DNA of 64,000 bases from Chloranthus sessilifolius. Taxonomy: Eukaryota > Streptophyta > Magnoliopsida > Chloranthales > Chloranthaceae. A model generated the notes under the pieces. That model saw nothing but the letters and a program-made list of their open reading frames with translations, searched no databases and was not told the DNA's origin. The translations under genes and the position numbers were made by a program. Of this stretch, positions 33,420 through 44,381 are shown piece after piece (the stretch's first letter is position 1; every line of letters begins with the position of its first letter). The DNA is taken from the NCBI GenBank assembly GCA_021018995.1, contig CM037585.1, positions 63,242,646 to 63,306,645 on the forward strand, given 5' to 3'.

Positions 33420-35146
33420 ATTCGTGATGATAGATGGGCAGCACAGGCTCCTGGGTATTTTCAATGCATGGTTTGAGCCTCTGACCATTTACCTTTATGA
33501 TTCTTCCATTACTTGGATCAAGGATGTCAACAGCTCCCGAAGGGGCTTCCTGAATGACAGTGTATGGCCCTTCCCATCGGGATCTCAGTTTTCCTGAGAA
33601 AAACTTGAGCTGTGAACTCTTTTCTCAATAAATTTTTATCATGAAAAGTTTTGACTTTCTCTTTATACAATCTTGAATTTGTGTATGCATCCATTCGCAG
33701 TTCTTCTAACTCAGCAAGTTGTAGTTTCCTGTGATTACCAGCAGTAGTTAGATCCATGTTCAATGTTTTAATGGCCCAAAAAGCTTTATATTCTAACTCT
33801 ACTGGTAAATGGCATGCTTTGCCATAGACCAACCTAAATGGGGACATACCAATTGGGGTTTTATAGACTGTCCTATATGCCCACAATGCATCATTCAGCT
33901 TAAAGGACCAATCCTTTCATCCTTCTTCAGTCTTTTCAAAATATGTTTGATTTCTCTATTGAAATCTCCACTTGTCCACTTGGTTTGTGGATGATATGGA
34001 GTGGCTACTCTATGAGTCATGAGTATTTCTTCAACAATGTTTCAAAATGTCTATTACAAAATGGCTTCCCCATCACCGATAATGGCTCTGGGAAAACCAA
34101 ACGGAAAAATGTGATCCTTAAGAAATTTAGAACCACTTTGTGATCATTTGTTTTAGTAGCTGTGGCTTCAATCCATTTGGATACATAATCCACAACTACT
34201 AAAATGAAGTTATTCCCATTGGAAGGAGGGAAGGGACCTATGAAGTCTATCCCCCAAACATCAAACAATTCTACTATCAAAATAGGCTGTAAAGGCATTG
34301 AGTTTCTCTTGGAAATGCTGCCTAATTTCTGACAGTTCTGGCAGGACTTATAATGCTGTAGGGCATCCTTGAAAAGTGTAGGCCAATAAAATCCACACTG
34401 CAAAACTTTTGCAGCAGTTTTGTTCCCACTAAAATGACCTCCACAGGCCTGTTCATGACTCATAGAAACTATTCTATGAAATTCTTGGTCAGGGACACAT
34501 TTCTTTATTATTTGATCTGCACAACTCTTAAACAGATAAGGATCCTCCCAGATGAAGTGGTTAACCTTTGAGAAGAAAAGATCTTTATCCATTCTATTCC
34601 AATGTTGAGGAATTCTTCCAGTAGCCAAAAAGTTGACCATGTTTGCAAACCAAGGAGTGTGTACACTAATGGCAAAAAGTTGCTCATCAGGGAAAGATTC
34701 ATTGATAGGCAACCTATCAATCTTAGCAGTTAAAATTCTTGAGAGGTGATCAACCACCACATTTTCCACCCCTTTTTTATCTTTAATCTGTAGATCAAAT
34801 TCCTGTAATAGGAGAATCCACCTGATTAATCTTGGTTTAGTGTCCTTCTTAGACAGAACGTATTTCAAAGCAGAGTGGTCAGTGAACACCATTATTTGTG
34901 TACCCAAGACATATGACCTGAATTTCTCTAAAGCAAAAACAATTGCCAGCAGCTCCTTCTCAGTTGTTGTGTAATTGAGCTGTGCATCAATCATTGATCT
35001 ACTGGCATAAGCTATGATATGAGGCAGCTTATCTTTTCTCTGTCCAAGGACAGCTCCCAAAGCATAATCTGATGCATCACACATTAGTTCAAAAGGTAAT
35101 GAATAATCTGGAGACTGCAATATTGGAGCTAAAATCAAACAGTTCT
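33420..35146 (-). pseudogene. At-2 RNase H and integrase, frameshifted
   Basis: A minus-strand frame starting at 35138 (MILAPILQSPDYSLPFELMC) gives RNase H with CDAS, TEKELL and FTDHSAL acidic positions. Integrase follows: zinc finger HEQACGGHFSGNKTAAKVLQ...CQNC, then the first catalytic Asp in WGIDFIGPFP. A frameshift near 34090 disrupts the region around the second Asp, and the end of the core and C-terminus (33886-33527) are in another frame ([16 protein letters not shown]). A last frameshift lies near 33600. The protein would end near 33420. Confidence 0.85.
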
Positions 35147-36083
35147 TTAGGAATTCAAAAGTCTTATGCTTTCATTATTGAAAACAAAAGGGACATCTTG
35201 GCACAGCAAATGACAAAGAGGTTTGGTTATTTTACTGAAGTCCTTGATGAACCTTCTGTAAAATCCAGCATGTCCTAGGAAACTTCTGATTTGTTTAACA
35301 GTTTTGGGAGGTGGTAAATGTGCAATTAACTCAATTTTTGCTTTGTCCACCTCAATGCCTTTGTGGGAAACAACATGGCCAAGGACAATGCCCTGGGTGA
35401 CCATGAAATGGCTCTTTTCCCAACTCAAAACCAGATTGGTTTCTTCACATCTTTGTAGTACCAATTTGAGATAGTGTAAACACTGGGAAAAACTGTCGCC
35501 ATAGATTGAAAAATCATGCATAAAAATCTCCATAAATTGGTCAATCATATCAGAAAAAATGGCATACATGCATCTTTGGAAGGTAGCAGGAGCATTACAA
35601 AGACCAAAAGGCATTCTCCTATAGGCAAAAGTGCCAAAAGGGCAAGTGAATGTGGTCTTTTCCTGATCTTGTGGGTACAGAATCAAGTTGTAACCGAGTA
35701 ACCATCAAGAAAATAGTAATAAGCTTTTCACGCTAGCTTATCTAAGATCCGATCAATGAATGGGAGGAAATGGTCTTTTTACGGTCATTGCATTTAATTT
35801 TACGTAATCAATCGGACTCTCCATCCGATTGTTTGTCTGGTTGACATAAGCTCACCCGAATCGAGGTTACAACGGTGATTCCAGATTTCTTAGGTACCAC
35901 ATGTAGGTGCCACCCAAGTCTGAATCTGAAATGGGGTAAATGACCCGCATCCAACAACAACAACCTCTTTCATGACCACTTCTTGCATATGAGGGTTCAA
36001 CCTCCTTTGCATTTCCCTAGAAGGCTTTGCATCTTCTTCCAAGTGGATTTGTGCATGCAAATAGCTGGGTGATTCCTCCTAAA
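35147..36083 (-). pseudogene. At-2 reverse transcriptase, catalytic motif altered
   Basis: The frame 35686-35147 carries CPFGTFAYRRMPFGLCNAPA and the palm motif FMHD at codons 35516-35518 and 35513-35515. Athila relatives have FMDD, so the first catalytic Asp is His. The thumb/connection (KTVKQIRSFLGHAGFYRRFI) is well preserved. Upstream (36083-35690) are broken frames matching the RT N-terminus, including a KDHFLPFID segment and a YYYFLDGYS-like stretch. A frameshift near 35150 separates it from RNase H. Confidence 0.85.
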
Positions 36084-36590
36084 TCGACAATAGTCCAATA
36101 ATTGCCCTTTTATGTTCTTTCAAGACTATCAACAGCTCTTCCTCTTGCTCCTTTGTGAGAGAGGAAGAAATAATGTGAGCAATGATTTATGATTACCTAA
36201 GAACACATACTTCAATTTTACCGCGGTACTTTAGTTCTAAATCGGTGAGAAAAGAAGGTAACAAAGGTACCTTAGACGTTTGTGGAAGGGGAGAGTAGCA
36301 GGTTTCCAAGAAGAGAAACTTCGATTGATTAAGAGTTCCTTGCACAACATTTATTTCCTCATAATTTGAGATACAACTTGCTTCTTTTTGCATATCCCAA
36401 GCATCTTTAACATCCGTGGTGAAGTCTTCACCCTCGTAAATTGTTGTAAAGTCCCTTCCACAAGTTCATCCAATAGATCAACATGAAAACATTCTTCAGA
36501 ATTGAAATTGTGTGGACGCATTATAAACATTTAATTTTACCTTCATGTTTCCAAATGAGATTTCCATAATACGGACACTGCATTGAATGC
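36084..36590 (-). other. At-2 protease-to-RT spacer
   Basis: Only one short open minus-strand frame (36393-36193) is present, with a Leu/Pro-rich piece. This is probably decayed linker. I recognise no domain. Confidence 0.4.
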
Positions 36591-36870
36591 AAGCATTTTC
36601 ATAGCTGTGAATGGTCTTCCAAAATGAGGATGGAAGTTTTGCTTTTGGTTGGTTCCATATCCAAAACTAGAAAATCAAGCGGATAGAAGAATTTATCTAC
36701 TCCCACCAATACATCTTCAATCATCCCTCTGGCTTTCTTCGGATCATGCGCTAGTTGTAACACCACATGAGTGGGTTTTAATTCTCCCAAACCTAGTTTC
36801 TCATATACGTAATATGGAAGTAGGTTGACACTAGCACCGGATCTAATAAAGCCTTTTCAATGGTGTGTTC
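36591..36870 (-). pseudogene. At-2 protease remnant
   Basis: The frame 36790-36599 reads GELKPTHVVLQLAHDPKKAR and VLVGVDKFFYPLDFLVLDME, the second half of the Athila aspartic protease. Immediately upstream the active-site region (36800-36865) is present but out of frame, reading ALLDPVLVS instead of the usual DLGAS motif. Confidence 0.7.
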
Positions 36871-37746
36871 CCCAATAATGCAAGGGATTGTGGGGATTCA
36901 GGATCTTGAAGTTTAGGAGGTGTAGCAATGGATAACACGTTAATTCTTTCCACAAAGACCTTCTTGGACAAGCTATCCTAGGATTTGTCTTTTGTGAGTG
37001 CAAACATCTTTCAAAAATTTTGCATATCTTTGGAATTTGTTTGATTGCCTCAAGCAAAGGTAAATTTATCTTGACTTGCTTGAAAGTCTCCATCATGTCA
37101 TCTATTTTTTGTTCCCTTTATCAAAAGGGATCTGATTTCATTGCATGAGGAAATGGTAAATGAGGAACTAATCTTTCATCTCTGACTTTAGAAGTATTTT
37201 CGAAATTTTTGAATTTTTGTTTTCATTTTTTGGTTTTTGAGGTACATCAACAACCCCCTTTGCTATCACTATGTTGCTCTTGCATATCTTTATCCTCTTC
37301 CTCATTTCTTTCTTCTTGACCCACTTTGTTATCTATCATTTTCCACTTCTCAAAGTGGTGACAATTTTACTTCTTCATGTGAATTAGAAGCTTCTCCAAC
37401 CATGAACTTTCCTTTGGGATTGTTCAAAGGTTGGTGGTAACTTTCCTTCCTCTCTTTTTGCCAAGGTATTTGAAAGTTGTCCCAATGTTTCTTCAATCTT
37501 CTTTATGCTCGCGAAAGTTCATAGTCTGAGTTAAAGATCCTAAATTCTAAGTGAATTTAGGACTTGATCTTCAAAGAAAGGGACACGGAAGGGGTTTGAA
37601 GCTGAGCACTTTGCACAAGTTGTTGTGGAATGAAACTTTGAAAGTTTGGTTTGACATAAAATTAGCGATAAGGGCATGCGGTTTTGAAAGGCATTTGATT
37701 CTTTGGTTGTTGCTATTGTTGGGATTGGTAATTCCTTGGTTCCACC
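36871..37746 (-). other. At-2 gag-to-protease linker
   Basis: Low-quality reading frames only. 37096-36857 (minus) includes ERCLHSQKTNPRIACPRRSL, which fits the region before the protease. No domain is identifiable. Confidence 0.4.
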
Positions 37747-38685
37747 TCAAATTGGGTGTGCTCTCCATGGATATTCATTTGAATGCATCATCCAAATGAT
37801 TGAGCAAGCATGAGCTTGTTCCACCATTAAATCTGAAGCTGTGATGCTGGGACATTGGTCAATTGAATGAGTAGGGGACTGGCATATCAGACATGCCTCC
37901 TCTACTCTTGAAACATTTGGAATTTTAAGTGAGTCCATCAATCTATCAAACTTTGTGGTTAGATTGTCCATCTTTCTTTCCAACTCATTCACCTCATAGA
38001 TCTTCCCTTTGGTGGGTTGGTGATTGTTCAACCTAGCAGGATTTTCAATTTCTCTTGTGAGATTCTGTGAGTTGAGTTTTCACCAATCACTTCAAATAAG
38101 TCCCAAACCTCTTCAACTATTTTTTGCAAGTAAGTGCCTCCACGGAGGCATCCACCATATTTTGCCTTTTGATCAATTCCTTGATAGAAGCTTTGAACTA
38201 CCATCTAGGAATTTGATGATGAGACGTGCCTTAAAAGTTTCTTAAATCTTTCCCATGCTTCATGGAAAGTTTCAGTTGAGTTTTGGGAGAATGAAATGAT
38301 ACTTTGTCTCAATTGGCTTGTTTTAGACATTGGGAAATATTTGGCTAAAAATTGACACTGCAAATCATTCCAAGAAGTGATACTGCTTGGTGCTAACATG
38401 GATAACCATGCTCTAGCTTTATCCTTTAATGAAAAAGGAAAGAGCCTAAGCTTGATTTCTTCTTGACCAAGTCCAGCTAAGTTGAATGTGGTGCAAAGAG
38501 GCAAGAAATCATCCACATGTTTGTATGGGTCTTCCTTACTCAACCCATGGAAGGAAGGAATCATTTGGATAGTTGATGACTTGATCTCATAATTTCCTTC
38601 AACAGTAGCAAAATTGAATGCAAAAGGGAGAGTTATAACCACCAGGTGCAAAGTAATCCCTCAAAAGTCGAGGTTCTTCACCCAT
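37747..38685 (-). pseudogene. At-2 gag
   Basis: ATG 38685 starts MGEEPRLLRDYFAPGGYNSP, typical of Athila gag. A frameshift near 38630 moves to the frame opening at 38651. That frame carries the gag core (YEIKSSTIQMIPSFHGLSKE, LRLFPFSLKDKARAWLSMLA, FHEAWERFKKLLRH). After another break, 38031-37747 contains a CCHC zinc knuckle, C-x2-C-x4-H-x4-C, at 37852-37893. Intact proteins of this family form the particle and bind RNA. Confidence 0.85.
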
Positions 38686-38954
38686 AGTAGCAGAATTCTG
38701 TGTTGTTTATTTGGTTTGTAGTGGCCTTTCAACTTCTAAATTCAATGGGAGAATCTCAGGGCTGAGAGTCCTCCTACCAAACATACAACTCAGAACAAAA
38801 AAAATCTGATTATTCACAGCAAACCTTCAGAATTCCTTTAAGTAGTTTCCCTTCTTCAAAAATTTGAATATGAATAACTGCACAGGTATAAACAATAGAA
38901 TAGTTTAGTAATGATAAAAGTGAAAACTTAGGTCTATCTATTTTAGAACAAATT

Positions 38955-38971
38955 CCCCGGCAACGGCGCCA
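38955..38971 (-). other. Primer-binding site (tRNA-Asp) of At-2
   Basis: The minus-strand TGGCGCCGTTGCCGGGG is a perfect complement to the 3' end of plant tRNA-Asp, six bases inside the 5' LTR. Bases 38686-38954 are noncoding gag leader. Confidence 0.93.
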
Positions 38972-39500
38972 AAAACTTGTTGTTACTTCTTATTGTGCTT
39001 GATTTATGTGTGTTTTGAAAACAGATTTATAGCTGCTAAATTACAGCGGCTCTAGACTATATAAAAAAATAAAGAAATATCAGCACAGTTAGAAGAGAAT
39101 TAGCCTGCAAGATCAGGGCCAATCGTAGCAAGTTTTAAAAGTAAGTGAGTGAAAGATCGTCCACAGAGAATTTGTCTAAAATGTAAGATAAACCTTCAGA
39201 TCTGAGCTACCAGATCTGACCTCTGATCCTATCGAGAAGGCACATAAGATGGGAGGTTGAATTTGTCACGTTAACTAAATGATAAAAGTAAAAATTAAAC
39301 TAAATGATCCAGATTCGAGTTGGGGAGATTTGATGTAAATTAATAAGAATGGAGAAATAATATCTACTTCAATTTAGTACTTGATTGCAAAATGAGAATA
39401 AATGTAGAACAAATGAGATATTATCCAATCTTCATCTGGCTACCAGCACAGATGCAAGAGAAAGTAATCTAACCCAAGGATTAGGTTTACACTTATGGCT

Positions 39501-39532
39501 ATGGTCTGTCCACTTTAATGGCCACAAACCAT
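39501..39532 (-). promoter_or_regulatory. Conserved U5 hairpin (At-2 5' LTR)
   Basis: Plus-strand arms ATGGTCTGT and ACAAACCAT (one mismatch) around CCACTTTAATGGCC. The 3' LTR copy is at 27055-27086. Confidence 0.65.
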
Positions 39533-40329
39533 CCAATAGTCTTTAATCCAAATCCTCAATTCAGAACAAGAAACATCACTACAAATGCTGTAAGAGACTA
39601 GGTTACAAACACTAATTCTCACAGGATTAATGAATCAAGGGAAATTGCATGCAAAACAATGAATCTAAAGGAGTCTAATATACTGAGGAGATCAGAGGGA
39701 ACCCTTGACATGAATCCAATGGAGAATGCATAGTTTACAGCAACCTTTTAAAATTCATCCTTACAATTTACAGAGCACGGCTTAACAGCTCTCGGATTTG
39801 CAGTCTTGGATGCAAACTCTCCTTTGAGTTATAGCAGTATCTCATAGCTCTCAAATTCAAGTACAAAGTAGGCTATTACAAGGATTGCAGACAAGCTGTC
39901 TGGCTGGGAAATGGGGGATTAGAAATGAAACTCAAAATCTGGATTCCCCAATTGGGCAAATGCTTCATCTATTTATAGCTTTCCCCAGGTCTAGCTCAGA
40001 TGTGTATCAACCAATCAGAGGTTCTCAGATTTGTATTGACCAATGGTAGTCGAGCACGGGGATCCATATATGTTCTGGCCAATCAGAATTCCTCGATCTG
40101 GTTCAGCCAATCAGGTGAAAAAGGCATCAATTCTATTATGCATTTTGAAAGTTTGTTAGAGTTTCTAGAAGTTCCCGCCAAGTTATTCCCTCTCTAGGTG
40201 CTCACGTGGGGTGGAATATTCCTTCGCTTCATGCTTAGAACCCTCTGGAATGTCCCTAGTTTTTAAAATGCATTGGGACACGTGCAACAGATTACTGAAT
40301 TGCCCTTGTTAAAGCTGTGAGTCTCCAGA

Positions 40330-40575
40330 ATGCCTCTTCGCACAGCTTAGGGGCCTTTTCACAACGTGTTGTGACTCCTGAAGCTCTTTTCGTAGTGTTC
40401 TGGTTTTGTTCGAATTGTGTTTTCTTCTTTTCGCAAAGTTCAATCCTCTCTTCGAACAGTTTAGATGCTCTTCGAATGCTACGCCTGGAGTTTTATTCCT
40501 TTTCGCAGAGTTTCAGGTTCTTTGCGAAAAGTACAGGTTCTTTGCGAAAAGGACTCTGTAGTGCATTTTTTTGTT
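40330..40575 (-). repeat. U3 CG-core motif array (At-2 5' LTR)
   Basis: Plus-strand words CTTCGCACAG, CTTTTCGCAAAG, CTCTTCGAACAG, CTCTTCGAATG, TTTTCGCAGAGTTTCAGG and TTCTTTGCGAAAAG (twice). Most carry a CG at the centre next to A or T runs. Confidence 0.7.
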
Positions 40576-40835
40576 CGAATTGTTCTATACTTCTCTTCCA
40601 GGTCTTTGCTTCTTCTATTCAGACCTTTCAACAACTGATGAGGTTGCTTCTTCACTTTCTTCCTTTGGATTGACATGGATTGTCATCTTATTGGCACTTT
40701 TAAGTTGCTTTTATGGTTAAGCCTGTCTTTATTGTTAGCAGCAACATAAGCACTTAAAACACTTATTTAGTTCTCCCAAAGGTCTATCAAGACTCAAGTT
40801 CAGGGGTGAAAAATGGTATTTTTCACTTGTCAACA

Positions 40836-40840
40836 GGTGT
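40836..40840. repeat. TSD GGTGT, right copy (At-2)
   Basis: Identical to 26526-26530, directly after ...GTCAACA. Confidence 0.85.
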
Positions 40841-41880
40841 AAAAAATTGTGGGGCTTAAATAGAGGCACTAAAATCACTAATCGGGGATTCTGGGAAGGT
40901 GAGATAGGCTACAGCCTCGGGCTGCATTGTCCGATGGGAACAAATCACACTGAGCACTTGAATTACCTGTGCCAAGACAATCTTAGGCCAGATTATGCTT
41001 GGTGCAACTATTACATGCTCTAATGTAAATCTGGGGATTCCAGGCTTGGCGCATGTAATAGATGCACTAGGTATAAAGTGTGGGGGCAATTGCTTTGACA
41101 GCAGAAGAACAACTCGGATTTTGGCCTTTTCTGTTGGTTTTCTTAAAGAAATGCTTCCGGGGACTAGTCTCTTAATTGCAACGGGTCTTTCCTCACCGAA
41201 CCTAAGGGATATAAAGCCAGTGCGGGCCCGCTAATGCTCACATCCCATAGGTTTTAGGCTAAGTAACGAGAAAGTTACCCACCTGATATACCTCTAGCAG
41301 AAGCGCTTTCTCAGGTACTAGGTGGGCTGGAACTTTTTTTATTCATCACCACTAGGGGCTGCCGCCGTACTAAGAATCGGGAGGTTGTATGTGTGCCTAG
41401 AAAAACCCAACCCGTAAAAATCTATCCTGCAAAAATTGATTAAGTCTCCCTTGTTGGTTCAATTTTAATTTTTTGATTTTATGGGAGTTTTATTAAGTTC
41501 AAAGACCAGGAGTGATGGTCCCATGCCGCCTCTACCGGCCGACGTCCACTGATAGTATATGTTCGCGGAAATTAAATGTGCATGTAGCCCGCCAATCTGA
41601 TAAGGTGCATTAAATAATAGAAATATAAAGGAAATTAAATGCAAAGCCTAAGTAGGCCCGCCAATCGGCTAAGGTACCAAAATGACTGAAAAGTAAAGGA
41701 ATTTAAATGCGATGCGCAAGTAGGCCTGCCAATCGGCTAAGGCTCATAAATGACGTAAAAGTAGGGGTGAGTAAAATGACGTAATAGTAGGAGTGAGTAA
41801 AAACAATAAAAAAAATAGCAAAAACGTTAGTAAAATAAAAAATAAAAGGCCAAATTCAAGGGGAAGCTCTACTAGTTTCT
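40841..41880 (-). other. Tat-1 leader between PBS and the At-2 insertion
   Basis: No coding frame is supportable. Near 41000-41080 it holds A-type palindromic words (CTTGGCGCATGTAATAGATG) followed by GTATAAAG on the plus strand. This resembles the region upstream of the antisense ORF at 12313-12427. A three-unit repeat lies at 41578-41765. Confidence 0.5.
41578..41765. repeat. Three ~67 bp tandem units in the Tat-1 leader
   Basis: Units contain AGTAGGCCCGCCAATCGGCT followed by AAGG and an A-rich tail with TAAAGGAATTTAAATGC-like sequence. The first unit is the most diverged. Confidence 0.65.
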
Positions 41881-41897
41881 CCCCAGTAGAGTTGCCA
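41881..41897 (-). other. Primer-binding site (tRNA-Arg-like) of Tat-1
   Basis: The minus-strand TGGCAACTCTACTGGGG differs at two positions, both G to A, from TGGCGACTCTGCTGGGG, the PBS type used by Tat/Ogre elements (tRNA-Arg). It lies two bases from the 5' LTR end. Confidence 0.75.
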
Positions 41898-41899
41898 TC

Positions 41900-43493
41900 T
41901 GTGCAACCTGAGAATCGTGACGATCCTGTCGCGATTCAGCATACTCTCCTAAAAAATTTAGAGTCAGCACCCGGAGCTTTCGGTGTCCCGGAAAGCCCAA
42001 ATCAATTTTTATAAGGATCGAAGTGCCACAAATATGACTCTGAATCACCGGACTACGCCAAAGGCTCTTGGGTAGGGGCTTCGGTTATTGATCGGGAAGG
42101 TGTTAGGCACCCGATCAACCCGCTTAATGCGGTCTCTACTTATGGCAAAAAAATTAAAAATAAAGAAGCAATAAGCCCTTCCTCTTGCCTTTAAGGCACT
42201 AAAATCCTATTTGTGCCCTTTCGTTCCTACTGAAATTTTAACGACGTAACGGTACAAATGCGAGGATAGAGAAAGAATCGAGAAGGTAGAGGAATAGAGA
42301 GGAGAGCCAGAGCTCTCGGGCCCTTGTTGCACCGCTGTGGACCTTGCATAGACATGCTTCAATGAGCTTCCAATGGCTTGTATGGTTAGAACTGGGGTTC
42401 TAGCTCATAGGGCTTGATAGCTAAGAGATAGAGAGGGAAGGCTAGGGGGTAGCACACACCTAAACTAAGAGGTTTTTGATGAAAGGCATGGTCTAAGGGT
42501 AGGTTTGAAGTTCTGGAATGTGTATGCAAAAGGGCACTAAAGGGGAGAGAGAGGGAGTTCGTAATCTCCTTTTTCTTTCCAAAAATTCAAGCCCTTTCAA
42601 AGGGAGGGGTGCCTCTCTATTTATAGGAAAAGGAGAGGTCAGGAGGGTGTTTAGAGGCTAAATTAGATTAGGAATTAGGTAATCTTATCATCTAAGGTTT
42701 TCTAGGGTTTTTGGAGCCTTGAAAAGTGTGAAGACTAGCTCCAATGGTGGATGATAGGTTAGTGTTTCAAACCACTGAAGGGTTACACATAGAATAGGAA
42801 AGGGTGTAATAGAACAAGCAAAACACACCCAAGGGATCAAGATGGTCAACAAGTCAAAACCCAATCTTGAAATTTGAGCAAAAAACTAGGGTTACTGTAG
42901 CTAAGCCTGGGCAACTAATAGTTACGCCAAGCTTAGGTACAGTAAAACAGTTCAAAAGATGGGTTTGGGAAGTTGGCTGTCTGAGGTGGGATCCACTTGT
43001 GCTTGGCACAACTAATAGTTGCGCCAGGCCATTTCAGGGGAGAAATGGCTTGGCGAAAGTATTACTTGTGCCAAAACCCTAGGGGTCCCCACCTCAAAAC
43101 CCTAATTGGTCTCAAATTTTGGAATGCCATATCTTTCTGTGTACAACTTTGATTGGGGTGATTCTTGGCTTGTTGGAAAGTTGGAGACTTCTACTTTTCA
43201 ATGGTATATGATTCAATCACAGTAGAAGATCTCAACCAGTTCTGGTCTACCCCTCTTCAACCATTGCTAGGGAAGGTTAAGTTTAGGTTCGGAATGGGTT
43301 TTAAAGGTCGGGATTGGTTTCTAAGGTTCGAGGTAAGTTCTAAGGGAACCGGGGTAGGCTCTAAGAGTTTGGGAAGGTTCCTAAGGTTTGAAAAAGGTTC
43401 CTAAGGGTTTGATACATGCCATCAGAAACTTGAAAGTGCGCCTCTCTCGAAATGTGTTTCGATCTGGCCTTGAGCCAAATTTGGGTGTCTATA
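41900..43493 (-). mobile_element. Tat-1 5' LTR
   Basis: 1594 bp. The minus-strand start TATAGACACCCAAATTTGG has lost the usual TG (relatives: TGTAGACACC). The end is GGTTGCACA next to the PBS. The TATA box is TATAAATAG (about 42617-42626, minus). U3 carries A-type palindromes. It is directly abutted by the TSD GAGCG and Tat-2 LTR sequence. Confidence 0.8.
42905..43074. repeat. A-type palindromes in the Tat-1 LTR U3
   Basis: Three dyads: GGCAACTAATAGTTACGCC near 42910, TGGCACAACTAATAGTTGCG plus CCA at 43004-43026, and TTGGCGAAAGTATTACTTGT plus GCCAA at about 43050-43074. All centre on an A/T-rich TAATA/GTATTAC core flanked by GGC/GCC arms. Confidence 0.7.
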
Positions 43494-43498
43494 GAGCG
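43494..43498. repeat. TSD GAGCG, right copy (Tat-1)
   Basis: Identical to 11155-11159, directly outside the Tat-1 5' LTR. Confidence 0.75.
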
Positions 43499-44187
43499 GC
43501 ACTTCCCCTTACCCGAAGGCACTTAAATCCTATTGAGCCCTTTGCACTCGGTGAAATTTTGGTGGCACAATGGCTTAATTCTAGGATGGAGGAAAAGTAA
43601 AGAAGGTAGAAGAATAGAGGAGAGAGCCGGAGCTCTCGGGCCCTTGTAGCACCGTTGGTTGGATCTTCACGTGAGAGCAACACCGGTGAGGTTCTGATAG
43701 CACGTTGGGTTAGTAAAGGGTTATAAATTGCTCTGGATAAGGAGGTATGAGCTTGGGAATGGTGATGGAAAGGGTGGTATGAGATGGGCTAAGGCTTTGA
43801 TCTTTTTAAAAAAACTTAAGTCTAGGCAAATGAGGGAACAAATTAGAAGAGTTTCTTCTCTTGGAAATTTCAAAAGATGCCTTAAACAAGGGGGGTGTGG
43901 CTCTCTATTTATAGAGTTGAGGGTGGTTAGAGGGATACTTAAGGGCTAATGGGTTTAGCAATTAGGTAATCTCTAATCTAAGGTTTTCTAGGGTTTTGAG
44001 GGCTTGGAGAAGATAGATTTGAGTTTTAATGGTGGATGATATGGTGATGGGTTGGATGGTAAAAGGGTGAAACTGAAGGTTGGGAGGGGTATAAGGGTCC
44101 TAAAAAGATACACCTCAATGGATGGGATGGTCCACAAGTCAAACTCCAATTATGAAAATTTTCATTTTTCACGAAAATTAAAATTTT

Positions 44188-44381
44188 AAGCTATGCATAC
44201 ATAGTATGTACGCATAGCTTAGGAACAGTGTTTCCTGAAAAAACGGAGATGTCTAGAACCCGTTCTGGAGGCTAATTTTGCAGAAAAAATCCAAATTGGT
44301 TGTGTGTACATAGTATGTATGCATAGCCAATTTGTGCAAAAAATTACTCATGCGTACATAGTATGTACACATGTGTAATTT
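44188..44381. repeat. Three long B-type palindromes in the Tat-2 LTR U3
   Basis: All share the core GTACATAGTATGTAC or a one-base variant. 44188-44220 has perfect outer arms AAGCTATGC/GCATAGCTT. 44293-44333 has outer arms AAATTGG/CCAATTT. 44341-44381 has inner arms GTACATA/TATGTAC and outer arms AAATTAC/GTAATTT. The flanks differ between copies while each stays self-complementary. Confidence 0.85.

Larger units (their letters stand above)
26531..40835 (-). mobile_element. At-2: complete Athila-type LTR retrotransposon
   Basis: A 14.3 kb element bounded by perfect GGTGT TSDs, with two LTRs (38978-40835 as 5' LTR, 26531-28370 as 3' LTR), a tRNA-Asp PBS and a PPT. The minus-strand order is gag, protease, RT, RNase H, integrase, extra ORF, long 3' noncoding region. 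It is structurally complete but not autonomous now: every ORF has frameshifts or stops and the RT catalytic motif is altered. Outside one cluster the LTRs differ by only a few percent by eye, so the insertion is fairly recent. It sits in the Tat-1 leader. Confidence 0.92.
38978..40835 (-). mobile_element. At-2 5' LTR
   Basis: 1858 bp, TGTTGTTACTTC...TTGTCAACA on the plus strand. It contains the U5 hairpin (39501-39532), a TATA box (39970-39977, minus), the intact motif array (40330-40575) and the terminal hairpin. Confidence 0.9.
11160..43493 (-). mobile_element. Tat-1: Ty3/gypsy Tat-lineage element with two nested insertions
   Basis: The element is bounded by the 5 bp TSD GAGCG (11155-11159, 43494-43498) and by LTR sequence at both ends. 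On the minus strand the order is 5' LTR (43493-41900), PBS (41897-41881), leader, gag, protease, RT, RNase H, second RNase H, integrase, 3' noncoding repeats, antisense plant-mobile-domain ORF, and a remnant of the 3' LTR. The dual RNase H and tRNA-Arg-like PBS place it in the Tat group. Removing At-2 and solo LTR 1 leaves about 16.2 kb. Coding capacity is destroyed by many stops. It lies inside the 3' LTR of Tat-2. Confidence 0.8.

Noticed and set aside
41578..41765. CRISPR-like repeat array
   Set aside because: Only three diverged tandem units without distinct spacers, in a plant retrotransposon leader.
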